A DNA stretch of 14,357 nucleotides, taken from assembly GCA_002361095.1 (NCBI GenBank), contig DERU01000250.1, forward strand, positions 1-14,357, written 5' to 3'. This document shows, one piece after another, positions 6,146 to 12,461 of the stretch (position 1 is the stretch's first letter; each line of letters opens with the position of its first letter). The position numbers were made by a program, and so were the translations under genes. The DNA comes from Lachnospiraceae bacterium UBA3332. Its GTDB lineage: Bacteria > Bacillota > Clostridia > Lachnospirales > Lachnospiraceae. A model generated the notes under the pieces. That model had not been told where the DNA came from. It saw only the letters and a program-made list of their open reading frames with translations, and made no database searches.

Positions 6146-6904
6146 CTACTTCTTCATCGTATAGTCGGGATCGGCCGGATACCCGCCCCGCAGCTTCTGC
6201 ATCCCCCTTTGCACCGCATCCTTGGAATTTTTCCAATCCGCATCCTTATTTAAATAGTCAAATTTCTCGATCAGCCAGTCTATATCTGCAGACATCCGTT
6301 CCATATTCCGCTGCATCACAGTAAATATTTCGGAATAGAACCCTGCCTTCTCTTTTTCGGAAAGACGCGCATCCGCACCGTTGCACAAGTCCCCGAAATG
6401 GTGCAGACAGAATCCTTTTGAATTTTTCACTTTTTCCACAAATGCAGGATCGTTTTTGTACAGATAATAGAATGTGTCCAGATACCGCTCATATTCGCTT
6501 TTAAAGCGGTCACAGATATAACAGGTTTGCTCTTTTTGCACCACCCATTGTCCGATGGCGTTGGATTGGACGGACTTACGCAGACGGTCCGCCATGGTGG
6601 TCTTTCCCGGCTTAAACTGCTTAAACTGTCCTTCCATCTCCCGCAGCAGCTTCTTATAATAGGTCTTTAAAATCCAACCGTTGCCCAGCGTATTGCCGTA
6701 ATCAAACATCTTCTGCATATGCGCCCGGCAAAAACCTTCCTTGTCCGTCTCATCCCGGACGTCGCTCTCCATATAGGACGCACAGGAACCCAGCACAAAA
6801 TCCATGAGATTTTGCTCCACACTCCGTTCAATATAGCAAAACGGACATTCGTCATTGGCGTTTACCGCATCGTTTAGCGGTATTGTATACAGCTTCTCTT
6901 TCAT
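6146..6904 (-). CDS. DUF6062 family protein with duplicated CxxC/CxxH metal-site pattern
   Basis: A 252-residue soluble, mainly helical protein. It contains the same pattern twice. The first is CPFC (20-23), then FCRAH (Cys59, His62). The second is CYIC (128-131), then FCLHH (Cys166, His169). The spacing between CxxC and CxxH is 35 and 34 residues. This suggests two tandem copies of a domain, each able to bind zinc or iron through three Cys and one His; that is inference. DUF6062 is assigned from memory, and I know of no established function. No signal peptide is present. Its start ATG overlaps the TetR-type stop by 4 bases (ATGA), so translation is coupled; GGAGG sits upstream. The nucleobase permease gene follows. 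Confidence 0.85.
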   Translation of the reverse strand: MKEKLYTIPLNDAVNANDECPFCYIERSVEQNLMDFVLGSCASYMESDVRDETDKEGFCRAHMQKMFDYGNTLGNGWILKTYYKKLLREMEGQFKQFKPGKTTMADRLRKSVQSNAIGQWVVQKEQTCYICDRFKSEYERYLDTFYYLYKNDPAFVEKVKNSKGFCLHHFGDLCNGADARLSEKEKAGFYSEIFTVMQRNMERMSADIDWLIEKFDYLNKDADWKNSKDAVQRGMQKLRGGYPADPDYTMKK

Positions 6905-7530
6905 TCCCCATTTCCTCCTTTACCCTGTCCTGCTCCGTGCATATGCTGCAGCATATCAATATAAACACAAATTTCCTCATACAGCTTCTCCGGCGTGAAA
7001 TCGTGGCGCTCCGACATCTGCGCCGTAATCCCCTCTATCGTATAACGCATCAGGCAGACAATCCTCTCCATGCTGCCGATTCCCTCAAACACGCTGTAGT
7101 CCGCCTGCATCGTATAGGCCCGCATCTGCTCTTCATAATCCATACGTTTTTCCGCAATCAGGGCGGCCGCCTCGCTGCAGTCCTCTTTGATTCCCCTGTT
7201 CAAAAACTGCTGCATATAAGGATAGAGCCGCATTACCTTCATCTTCGCCCGTTCCACCTGCCTGGTCAGGGCAAAAAAATCCGTCTCCAGCCGGTCCACC
7301 TCCCTTGAAAACTCCAACAGCATGAACCGGACACTGTAACCGAACAAAAAGCCGTAAAGCCCCAGCTTACTCGTAAAATAATGGAAAAGCAGCCCCTTGC
7401 TGATGCCCGCCTCCCGGACAATCTCGTCCGTGCTTGCGTGCCGGTAGCCGCTCTTTGCAAACACCTTAAGGGCGGCGTTAATCATCCGATCCTGCTTTTC
7501 CTGCTTTAAATCAAAAAATTTATCGTTCAT
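6901..7530 (-). CDS. TetR/AcrR family transcriptional regulator
   Basis: A 209-residue regulator. Residues about 9-55 form the TetR DNA-binding domain (EKQDRMINAALKVFAKSGYR, then DEIVREAGISKGLLFHYFTSK). The helical C-terminal ligand domain has no obvious relation to a named subfamily. The start at 7530 is chosen because GGGGG lies about 5 bases upstream; the earlier ATG at 7548 has no ribosome site. The stop overlaps the next gene by 4 bases. As first gene of the operon it likely controls its own promoter together with the DUF6062 and nucleobase permease genes, and possibly the divergent acidic-protein gene. The ligand is unknown; a nucleobase is a guess from context. Confidence 0.92.
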   Translation of the reverse strand: MNDKFFDLKQEKQDRMINAALKVFAKSGYRHASTDEIVREAGISKGLLFHYFTSKLGLYGFLFGYSVRFMLLEFSREVDRLETDFFALTRQVERAKMKVMRLYPYMQQFLNRGIKEDCSEAAALIAEKRMDYEEQMRAYTMQADYSVFEGIGSMERIVCLMRYTIEGITAQMSERHDFTPEKLYEEICVYIDMLQHMHGAGQGKGGNGE

Positions 7531-7576
7531 GTATCCCCCGCGTCCCATTTCAAAAACCGATATACCGCCACTGTTT

Positions 7577-7605
7577 ATCTTAGCATATCAAAGGTCTGTG
7601 TTCAA
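7577..7605 (-). promoter_or_regulatory. probable promoter of the tetR-DUF6062-permease operon
   Basis: TTGAAC (7605-7600), a 17-base spacer and TAAGAT (7582-7577) are on the minus strand, each box matching consensus at four of six positions. It lies 47 bases before the chosen start. No convincing TetR operator dyad overlaps it. Confidence 0.5.
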
Positions 7606-7640
7606 CCGTTAAGTTTACACTTTTTTAATACATAGTCCCC

Positions 7641-7669
7641 TTTTCATTTTCGTAAAATAGTATTAAAAT
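7641..7669 (+). promoter_or_regulatory. probable promoter of the acidic membrane-anchored protein gene
   Basis: TTTTCA (7641-7646), a 17-base spacer and TAAAAT (7664-7669) lie 26 bases before the start at 7696, in an AT-rich stretch. The -10 box is good and the -35 box is weak. The promoter is divergent from that of the tetR operon 36 bases away. Confidence 0.5.
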
Positions 7670-7695
7670 AGAGAAAAAACATGTGGAGGGATACT

Positions 7696-8403
7696 ATGGC
7701 CAAAAATTTACGCAAATTCCTTGCCTTTGCAGTCGCGGTGGGCGCGGCGGCAGGCACGTATTACTATTTCCGGAATAAAAAAGATGAAAATAAAGAAAGC
7801 GGCGATTCCAAGCCGGATCCGTCTTTGGAGGAGGAGGAAACTTCTTTCGAGGATTTAGAGTTTGACGACGGCGAGTTTGACGATGATGATTTTGAGGATG
7901 AGAGCGAACCTTCCAAGACCAATGGATCCCCCGTCTTTTCCAAAGGTACCAACGAACAGGGACACACCTACGTAACACTGGATTTAAAAGCCGCACAGGA
8001 AAAAGCCGCCCTGCTGCGGGATAACGTAGTCAGCAAGGTCGGGGAAACCGTCACCAAGATCAAATCCAGCAGCGAGTACGAGACCGTCAGCGGCAAGATT
8101 TCGGAAACCGTGGATAAATTCCGGAGCAGCGAAGAGCTTCACGAAGTAAACGAACACCTGGAAAACACGATTCATAAGGTCAAAGAGGCCACGGAATGCG
8201 CGGCGGAACTTCTCAATGAAAAGATCAGCGAGAACCATTCCCCCGAATACGTCACCCTTACCCCGGAGCCTGCCTCCGACCCGGCCAAGGCCGTGGCCGA
8301 CACGGTGGAAACTGCCAGCGGCGCAGTTGCAGACGCAGTGGAGGATACCATGAATGCCGTCACGGACAGTCTTGACAAAACGGAATCTTCCGGACAGCAA
8401 TAA
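7696..8403 (+). CDS. membrane-anchored acidic protein of unknown function
   Basis: A 235-residue protein I do not recognise as a named family. Residues 1-7 are basic and 8-24 are hydrophobic (FLAFAVAVGAAAGTYYYF), giving a single N-terminal anchor followed by RNKK, so the rest may face the cytoplasm. Residues about 31-75 are a very acidic, probably disordered linker. Residues about 110-170 hold a ~20-residue amphipathic helical repeat: KVGETVTKIKSSSEYETVSG, then KISETVDKFRSSEELHEVNE, then a diverged third copy. An Ala/Val/Asp-rich tail follows. The layout resembles YtxH-like stress or envelope proteins, but the sequence is not a clear match. The start at 7696 follows GGAGGG; an ATG at 7681 overlaps that site. 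A strong terminator follows. Confidence 0.8.
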   Translation: MAKNLRKFLAFAVAVGAAAGTYYYFRNKKDENKESGDSKPDPSLEEEETSFEDLEFDDGEFDDDDFEDESEPSKTNGSPVFSKGTNEQGHTYVTLDLKAAQEKAALLRDNVVSKVGETVTKIKSSSEYETVSGKISETVDKFRSSEELHEVNEHLENTIHKVKEATECAAELLNEKISENHSPEYVTLTPEPASDPAKAVADTVETASGAVADAVEDTMNAVTDSLDKTESSGQQ

Positions 8404-8412
8404 AAATTGCAG

Positions 8413-8449
8413 ACAGGCCTGCGCAGTAAAGGCGCAGGCCTGTTTTTTT
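8413..8449 (+). terminator. intrinsic terminator after the acidic membrane protein gene
   Basis: A perfect 12-bp stem (ACAGGCCTGCGC at 8413-8424 with GCGCAGGCCTGT at 8432-8443) and a 7-base loop are followed by T7 at 8443-8449. That T-run is also the edge of repeat family 1 copy B. Confidence 0.93.
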
Positions 8450-8502
8450 GTACGGTGGGAAATGATATTTCCCACCGTACAAAAAAAGACGGTGATGCGT
8501 AC
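8443..8502 (-). repeat. dispersed repeat family 1, copy B (inverted)
   Basis: A perfect 21-bp palindrome has arms at 8443-8463 and 8467-8487 and loop GAT. The arms run T7-GTACGGTGGGAAAT and back to A7. GACGGTGATGCGTAC (8488-8502) follows, the reverse complement of the flank in copy C. On the minus strand a short stem ATGCG/CGCAT (8508-8504 and 8499-8495) precedes the other T7 run and may weakly terminate the XRE gene. It sits between two convergent genes. Confidence 0.88.
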
Positions 8503-8541
8503 CCGCATGTGGGGAAAAAGCTGCCTATACTCCGCCGTCCT

Positions 8542-9444
8542 TCAGTCCTTTCTCCGGTTTAAAAGCACACTGGCCGCCCCGCACAAAATTCCTCCCACGG
8601 CAAACGTCAGCGACGAAAGCGGCATTCCGATCCCTGTGTACCAGAGAACCAAAAACAGGGCCGTGGCTGCCAGCATGATTACGGCGCACGCCTTTCCGAT
8701 CCGCCTGCCGTTGGCCTTCCCCTCTTCGGAATTGTCCCACGCGTTATCCGCATTATACCCTTCCACATTATATTTGGATGCCTGCAGCGCAATGTAAACA
8801 ATCATGGAGACGCCCACAGCCACCATCACCAAAAAAGCGCATCCCATCAGGTCTCCCATGGATTCCCCGTTTTCCCCCGACATTGCGTAGGCGGCCGCCG
8901 TTATAAGGAGCGCCGCGATCAGGATTCCGATCCCTGCGGTCATAACCGTCATATACTTATTATGGAAAACTTCTTTTTGCTCTTCCGTGTAAAAGGGTTC
9001 CACATAGGGATGCTTTTTCCGGAAGTGAGTACTGTCCATCCCGACCCGCAGCCAAAGCAGCGCACCGACCAGCGCCCCCAGCAAAAAAGGCAGGCCGCTC
9101 TCCGATAAAAAGACAATGCCCATGTAATCTCCCGCTGCCTGTGCGGCAAGGCCCAAAATGCAAATGCAGGTCGCGGCTGCGGCCATTTTGGCGATTCTGT
9201 TGCCATGCGCTTCGTAAAGCTTTTCCTCTTTCCGGTCTGCCTGCCCCATGTTTCCTTTCAACAGGCCGTCCATGGTACACCCGAACAATTCCGTCAGCTG
9301 TATCATCTTCTCCATCTCCGGAAAGCTTGCCCCCGACTCCCACTTCGATACCGTCTGCCGGGAAACCTCCATCCGCTCCGCCAGCTGTTCCTGTGTCATA
9401 CCGTTTCTCTCCCGCAGCACCCGCAGATTTTCCGTAAAATTCAT
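8542..9444 (-). CDS. membrane-bound XRE-family transcriptional regulator
   Basis: A 300-residue protein. Residues 1-60 form a helix-turn-helix of the Cro/CI type (NGMTQEQLAERMEVSRQTVS, then KWESGASFPEMEKMIQLTELF). After a charged linker there are about six hydrophobic segments (roughly 84-104, 116-134, 165-188, 198-221, 250-270, 276-296). This makes it a one-component regulator tethered to the membrane, a layout common in Clostridia for sensing envelope or antibiotic stress; the signal and targets are unknown. The start at 9444 is chosen because GGGGAGGAAAG lies upstream and the HTH then begins at once, whereas reading back to 9681 adds 79 residues of unrelated low-quality sequence. It is convergent with the acidic protein gene. 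Confidence 0.88.
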   Translation of the reverse strand: MNFTENLRVLRERNGMTQEQLAERMEVSRQTVSKWESGASFPEMEKMIQLTELFGCTMDGLLKGNMGQADRKEEKLYEAHGNRIAKMAAAATCICILGLAAQAAGDYMGIVFLSESGLPFLLGALVGALLWLRVGMDSTHFRKKHPYVEPFYTEEQKEVFHNKYMTVMTAGIGILIAALLITAAAYAMSGENGESMGDLMGCAFLVMVAVGVSMIVYIALQASKYNVEGYNADNAWDNSEEGKANGRRIGKACAVIMLAATALFLVLWYTGIGMPLSSLTFAVGGILCGAASVLLNRRKD

Positions 9445-9687
9445 TTTCTTTCCTCCCCGCTTTTTGATTCGGCCAAGCGTCCGCACACAGGCCCGCCATT
9501 TGGCTGCCGTCGCGTTTTTCTTTTCAAACCGCCTGCCGTTGCTTTTCAGCATACAGGCGCGCCCTGTCAACGGGAACCAATTCTGTGTTGCTTTTACGGA
9601 TTTTGATGTAAACTTGCGGTTGCACGGCGCGCCTTTTTGGCTTTTGGCAGCTCTGGGCCGCTGCCTATGGCCCTGTGGCAAAAAAAT
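9445..9687. other. intergenic region with a GC dyad near a TTGACA box
   Basis: No gene seen. On the minus strand TTGACA (9570-9565) overlaps a dyad ACAGG-n5-CCTGT (9553-9567), but no good -10 follows at 16-18 bases. GGCGCGCC occurs twice, at 9556-9563 and near 9624-9631. A short stem GGCAGC/GCTGCC lies just past the AraC-type stop without a T-run. The region probably holds the XRE promoter and possibly its operator. Confidence 0.35.
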
Positions 9688-10545
9688 TCACTCTTCTTCC
9701 GATTTACGTACCGCCGAGGGTGCAATGCCGAATTTTTTCTTGAACAGTTTGCTGAAATGGTAAGCATCGTCATATCCCACGCGCGCGGCCACCTCCTGTA
9801 CGCTCAGCGCGGGCGCGCTCACCAAAAGTTCCCGCGCCTTTTCCAGCCGGATATCAATCAAATAATGAATCGGCGTATCCCCGGTCTCCGCCTTAAAAAT
9901 CTTTGAGATGTAAAAAGGACTCAAATACATATTGCCCGCGATCTGATCCAGCGAAATCTTTTCGGAAAAATGCTCCTCGAGGAAATCCATGATTTTTTCC
10001 ACCAGGTATTTGCGGTTTACCGACTCAAAGGAGCATTGCCCCAGCGCCCCCTGTCTGGACGGCTGTTCCTGTGCGCGCACAAAAAGCAGGATCATCTGGA
10101 TCGCATAGGTTTTCATCATAAAGTACCGCCCCAAACGGCACATTTCCTTTTCCGCTTCCATATATATGCACAACCGGGACAGCTTCATTTTCATCTCCCC
10201 CGAGGTATGCAGGACGGGTCCGCCCTCCGGCATGGGCAAATGATTGGGCGCAAGCCCCTCCATCCGGATATCGGTAAAACCCACGTAAAATTCAACCATG
10301 GGTCCCTCTCCCCCACTGACCATGGATTGGTGGCTCTCCCCGGCATTGATCAAAATCAGATCCCCCTCCCGCGTCTCATAGATCCGCCCCGAAAGCTTAT
10401 GGCGTCCCCGTCCGGACTGAATATAGCATAACTCCAGATGCTCATGCTTGTGATATCCCTTTTCGTCCACCGTCCGAATGCCCTTCCAGGTGAAAAGAAA
10501 AGTCGGGTTGAAGTCCTCCTGAAATACGGCATCTCTCTGTTCCAT
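9688..10545 (-). CDS. AraC family transcriptional regulator with cupin sensor
   Basis: A 285-residue regulator of typical length. Residues about 15-90 form an AraC_binding cupin (HKHEHLELCYIQSGRGRHKL at 32-51, with His32/His34/Glu35; EGDLILINAGESHQ at 60-73). Residues about 180-282 carry two helix-turn-helix motifs (LDQIAGNMYLSPFYISKIFK and VQEVAARVGYDDAYHFSKLF) ending in the usual FKKKFGIAPS. The start at 10545 has GGAGG about 7 bases upstream. It is divergent from the ABC exporter genes across 154 bases, so it most likely activates them in response to a small ligand; that is inference. Cupin AraC proteins often sense sugars, but the neighbour here is an exporter. Confidence 0.93.
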   Translation of the reverse strand: MEQRDAVFQEDFNPTFLFTWKGIRTVDEKGYHKHEHLELCYIQSGRGRHKLSGRIYETREGDLILINAGESHQSMVSGGEGPMVEFYVGFTDIRMEGLAPNHLPMPEGGPVLHTSGEMKMKLSRLCIYMEAEKEMCRLGRYFMMKTYAIQMILLFVRAQEQPSRQGALGQCSFESVNRKYLVEKIMDFLEEHFSEKISLDQIAGNMYLSPFYISKIFKAETGDTPIHYLIDIRLEKARELLVSAPALSVQEVAARVGYDDAYHFSKLFKKKFGIAPSAVRKSEEE

Positions 10546-10585
10546 GGAAATTCCTCCGTTTTTTTACTTTTTTACGCTCAACAAA

Positions 10586-10614
10586 ATTATACAGGCATGT
10601 TGCAAGATTGTACA
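10586..10614 (-). promoter_or_regulatory. promoter of the AraC-type regulator gene
   Basis: TGTACA (10614-10609), a 17-base spacer and a perfect TATAAT (10591-10586) are on the minus strand, 40 bases before the start at 10545. On the plus strand no equally good promoter for the ABC exporter is visible. TTGACA at 10642-10647 lacks a -10 box at normal spacing, as expected for a promoter that needs an activator. Confidence 0.65.
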
Positions 10615-10699
10615 TTTCTTTTTTACCCCATATCGCTACAATTGACAATAGTATTTTGTTCCAAACACAAAACTTTTTTGCAAGGAAGGAGAAACGATC

Positions 10700-12445
10700 A
10701 TGTCAGCACTTAAATGGTTCTGGGGTTTTTTAAAAAAGTACCGGCTTCTGTTATGCGTCGGCCTTTTGATGACGACTGCAATCTCTGTCTTGTCTATCGT
10801 CAATCCCTATGTTTCCGGAATGATTGTTGACGATGTCATTGCAGGCGGGCAGCTCTCCCTTTTGCCCAAACTTATCATCACACTGATATTGGTTACGCTG
10901 GTGCGGGGACTTTTGCGCTTTTTTTATCAGGTTGTTTTTGAAACCTGTTCCCAAGGCGTTCTTTTCGACATGCGCGACCAGGTTTTCCGCAAGCTTTTGT
11001 CGGAAGATTATTCTTTCTATGGGAAAAAGAAAACCGGCGACCTGATGAGCCGCCAGACAGGGGACATGGAAGCGATCCGCCACTTTGTCGCCCTGATCAT
11101 CTACTGTGTATACGAAAATGTCCTGCTGTTTATTTTTGCGCTGGTCATGATTTTTACGGTGAACACAAAACTGGCCCTGGTTATGCTGCTGGTTCTGCCC
11201 TTCACCGCGCTCACGACCTGGCGGCAGTCCAAGTCGGTAGGCCCTACCTTCGCCCGTATCCGCGACCGCTTTTCCTCCCTCAACGCCTTTGTGCAGGAAA
11301 ACGTCAGCGGCAACCGGGTGGTAAAGGCTTTCGCCAAAGAGGACTATGAAATCGAAAAATTTAATAAAGAAAACGATGCCTACCGGGACGCACAGCTTGC
11401 GTCTTCCCGGGTGTGGATGAAATATCTTCCCATTTTTGAAGTGCTTTCCTATCTGCTCAACGTAGTGCTGATGCTTTACGGCGGCTACATGGTTATCCGC
11501 GGGGAAATCACACTGGGCAATCTTGTCACCGTCAACGGGTATTTGTGGATGCTCACCGTCCCGCTGCGTATGGCCGGTTGGTGGGTAAACGACATCCACC
11601 GCTTTTTGACCTCCGTGGAAAAAATTTACGCCACCTACATCGAAGAGCCCAAGGTCAAGACGCCCTGCACACCTGTGGAACACAAACGGATGGAAGGGAA
11701 CGTGGAATTTAAACACGTTACCTATACCGCAGATGACGAACAGATTTTAAAGGATATCAGCTTTACCGCCAAAAAAGGACAGACGATCGGTATCCTGGGT
11801 TCCACGGGCTCCGGCAAATCCACCGTGATGAACCTGCTGTGCCGTTTCATGGACACGGCCTCCGGAGAAGTACTGGTGGACGGGGTCAACGTTAAAGATT
11901 TGGACCTGTACGATCTGCGCGACAACATCGGCATGGCGATGCAGGATATTTTCCTCTTTTCCGATACGATAGAGGGCAATATCGCCTACGGCCGTCCCAA
12001 CTGTTCCTTTGAGGAAATCCATGATGCGGCGGTGATGGCCGACGCCAACCATTTTATCCAAAAACTGCCCGACGGCTATGACACCATCGTGGGCGAACGG
12101 GGCGTAGGGCTTTCCGGAGGCCAGAAGCAGCGGATTTCCCTTGCTAGGGCTTTGCTGAAAAAACCCTCCATCCTGATTTTGGACGACACCACCTCCGCGG
12201 TGGACATGGAGACGGAAAGCTACATACAGGAACAGTTAAAGAAGCTGGGCGGGAACTGCACCGTTTTTGTCATCGCCTACCGCATCTCCTCCATCAAAGA
12301 CGCGGATCAGATTCTGGTCATGGACGACGGACGGATCATTGAGCGGGGTACCCACGCGGAACTGCTCTCCCAAAACGGCTATTACGCAAGCGCTTTCCAT
12401 CACCAATACGGGGAAATTCCGGCCCCTGCCGCCTGCATGGAATGA
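10700..12445 (+). CDS. heterodimeric ABC exporter, half with degenerate ATPase site
   Basis: A 581-residue half-transporter: six membrane helices in residues about 15-295, then an ATPase domain. Motifs are Walker A GSTGSGKST (367-375), Q-loop Gln415 in MAMQDIFLFSD, signature LSGGQ (471-475) and Walker B ILILDD. The catalytic glutamate is Asp496 and the switch histidine is Tyr527 (IAYRIS instead of IAHRLS). Its own Walker A/B site should therefore hydrolyse ATP poorly, as in the degenerate half of BmrCD, LmrCD or TM287/288. Its intact LSGGQ completes the active site of the partner encoded 16 bases downstream. It likely exports a drug or other amphipathic compound; the substrate is unknown. AGGAG precedes the ATG. 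It probably depends on the divergent AraC-type regulator. Confidence 0.94.
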   Translation: MSALKWFWGFLKKYRLLLCVGLLMTTAISVLSIVNPYVSGMIVDDVIAGGQLSLLPKLIITLILVTLVRGLLRFFYQVVFETCSQGVLFDMRDQVFRKLLSEDYSFYGKKKTGDLMSRQTGDMEAIRHFVALIIYCVYENVLLFIFALVMIFTVNTKLALVMLLVLPFTALTTWRQSKSVGPTFARIRDRFSSLNAFVQENVSGNRVVKAFAKEDYEIEKFNKENDAYRDAQLASSRVWMKYLPIFEVLSYLLNVVLMLYGGYMVIRGEITLGNLVTVNGYLWMLTVPLRMAGWWVNDIHRFLTSVEKIYATYIEEPKVKTPCTPVEHKRMEGNVEFKHVTYTADDEQILKDISFTAKKGQTIGILGSTGSGKSTVMNLLCRFMDTASGEVLVDGVNVKDLDLYDLRDNIGMAMQDIFLFSDTIEGNIAYGRPNCSFEEIHDAAVMADANHFIQKLPDGYDTIVGERGVGLSGGQKQRISLARALLKKPSILILDDTTSAVDMETESYIQEQLKKLGGNCTVFVIAYRISSIKDADQILVMDDGRIIERGTHAELLSQNGYYASAFHHQYGEIPAPAACME

Positions 12446-12461
12446 AAGGAGGAATCCTCTT

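Noticed and set aside
9553..9570. TTGACA plus dyad as a definite XRE promoter and operator
   Set aside because: The nearest -10-like TATGCT is only 11 bases away and the 17-base position holds GAAAAG, so the claim is kept as a weak note.
9445..9681. 79-residue N-terminal extension of the XRE regulator
   Set aside because: No ribosome site and low-quality sequence; the HTH begins right after the ATG at 9444, which has a strong ribosome site.
10642..10670. TTGACA as the -35 box of a promoter for the ABC exporter
   Set aside because: At 16-18 bases downstream there is only ACACAA-like sequence with no -10 match, so I list it only as a possible activator-dependent site.
10751..11716. Long minus-strand open frame (321 codons) inside the first ABC exporter gene
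   Set aside because: It lies antisense to a gene with all ABC motifs, is rich in His/Gly/Gln typical of a shadow frame, and has no ribosome site.
12267..12461. N-terminal extension of the second ABC exporter half
   Set aside because: It overlaps the 3' end of the first half in another frame, lacks a ribosome site, and the ATG at 12462 has AAAGGAGG at the right distance.
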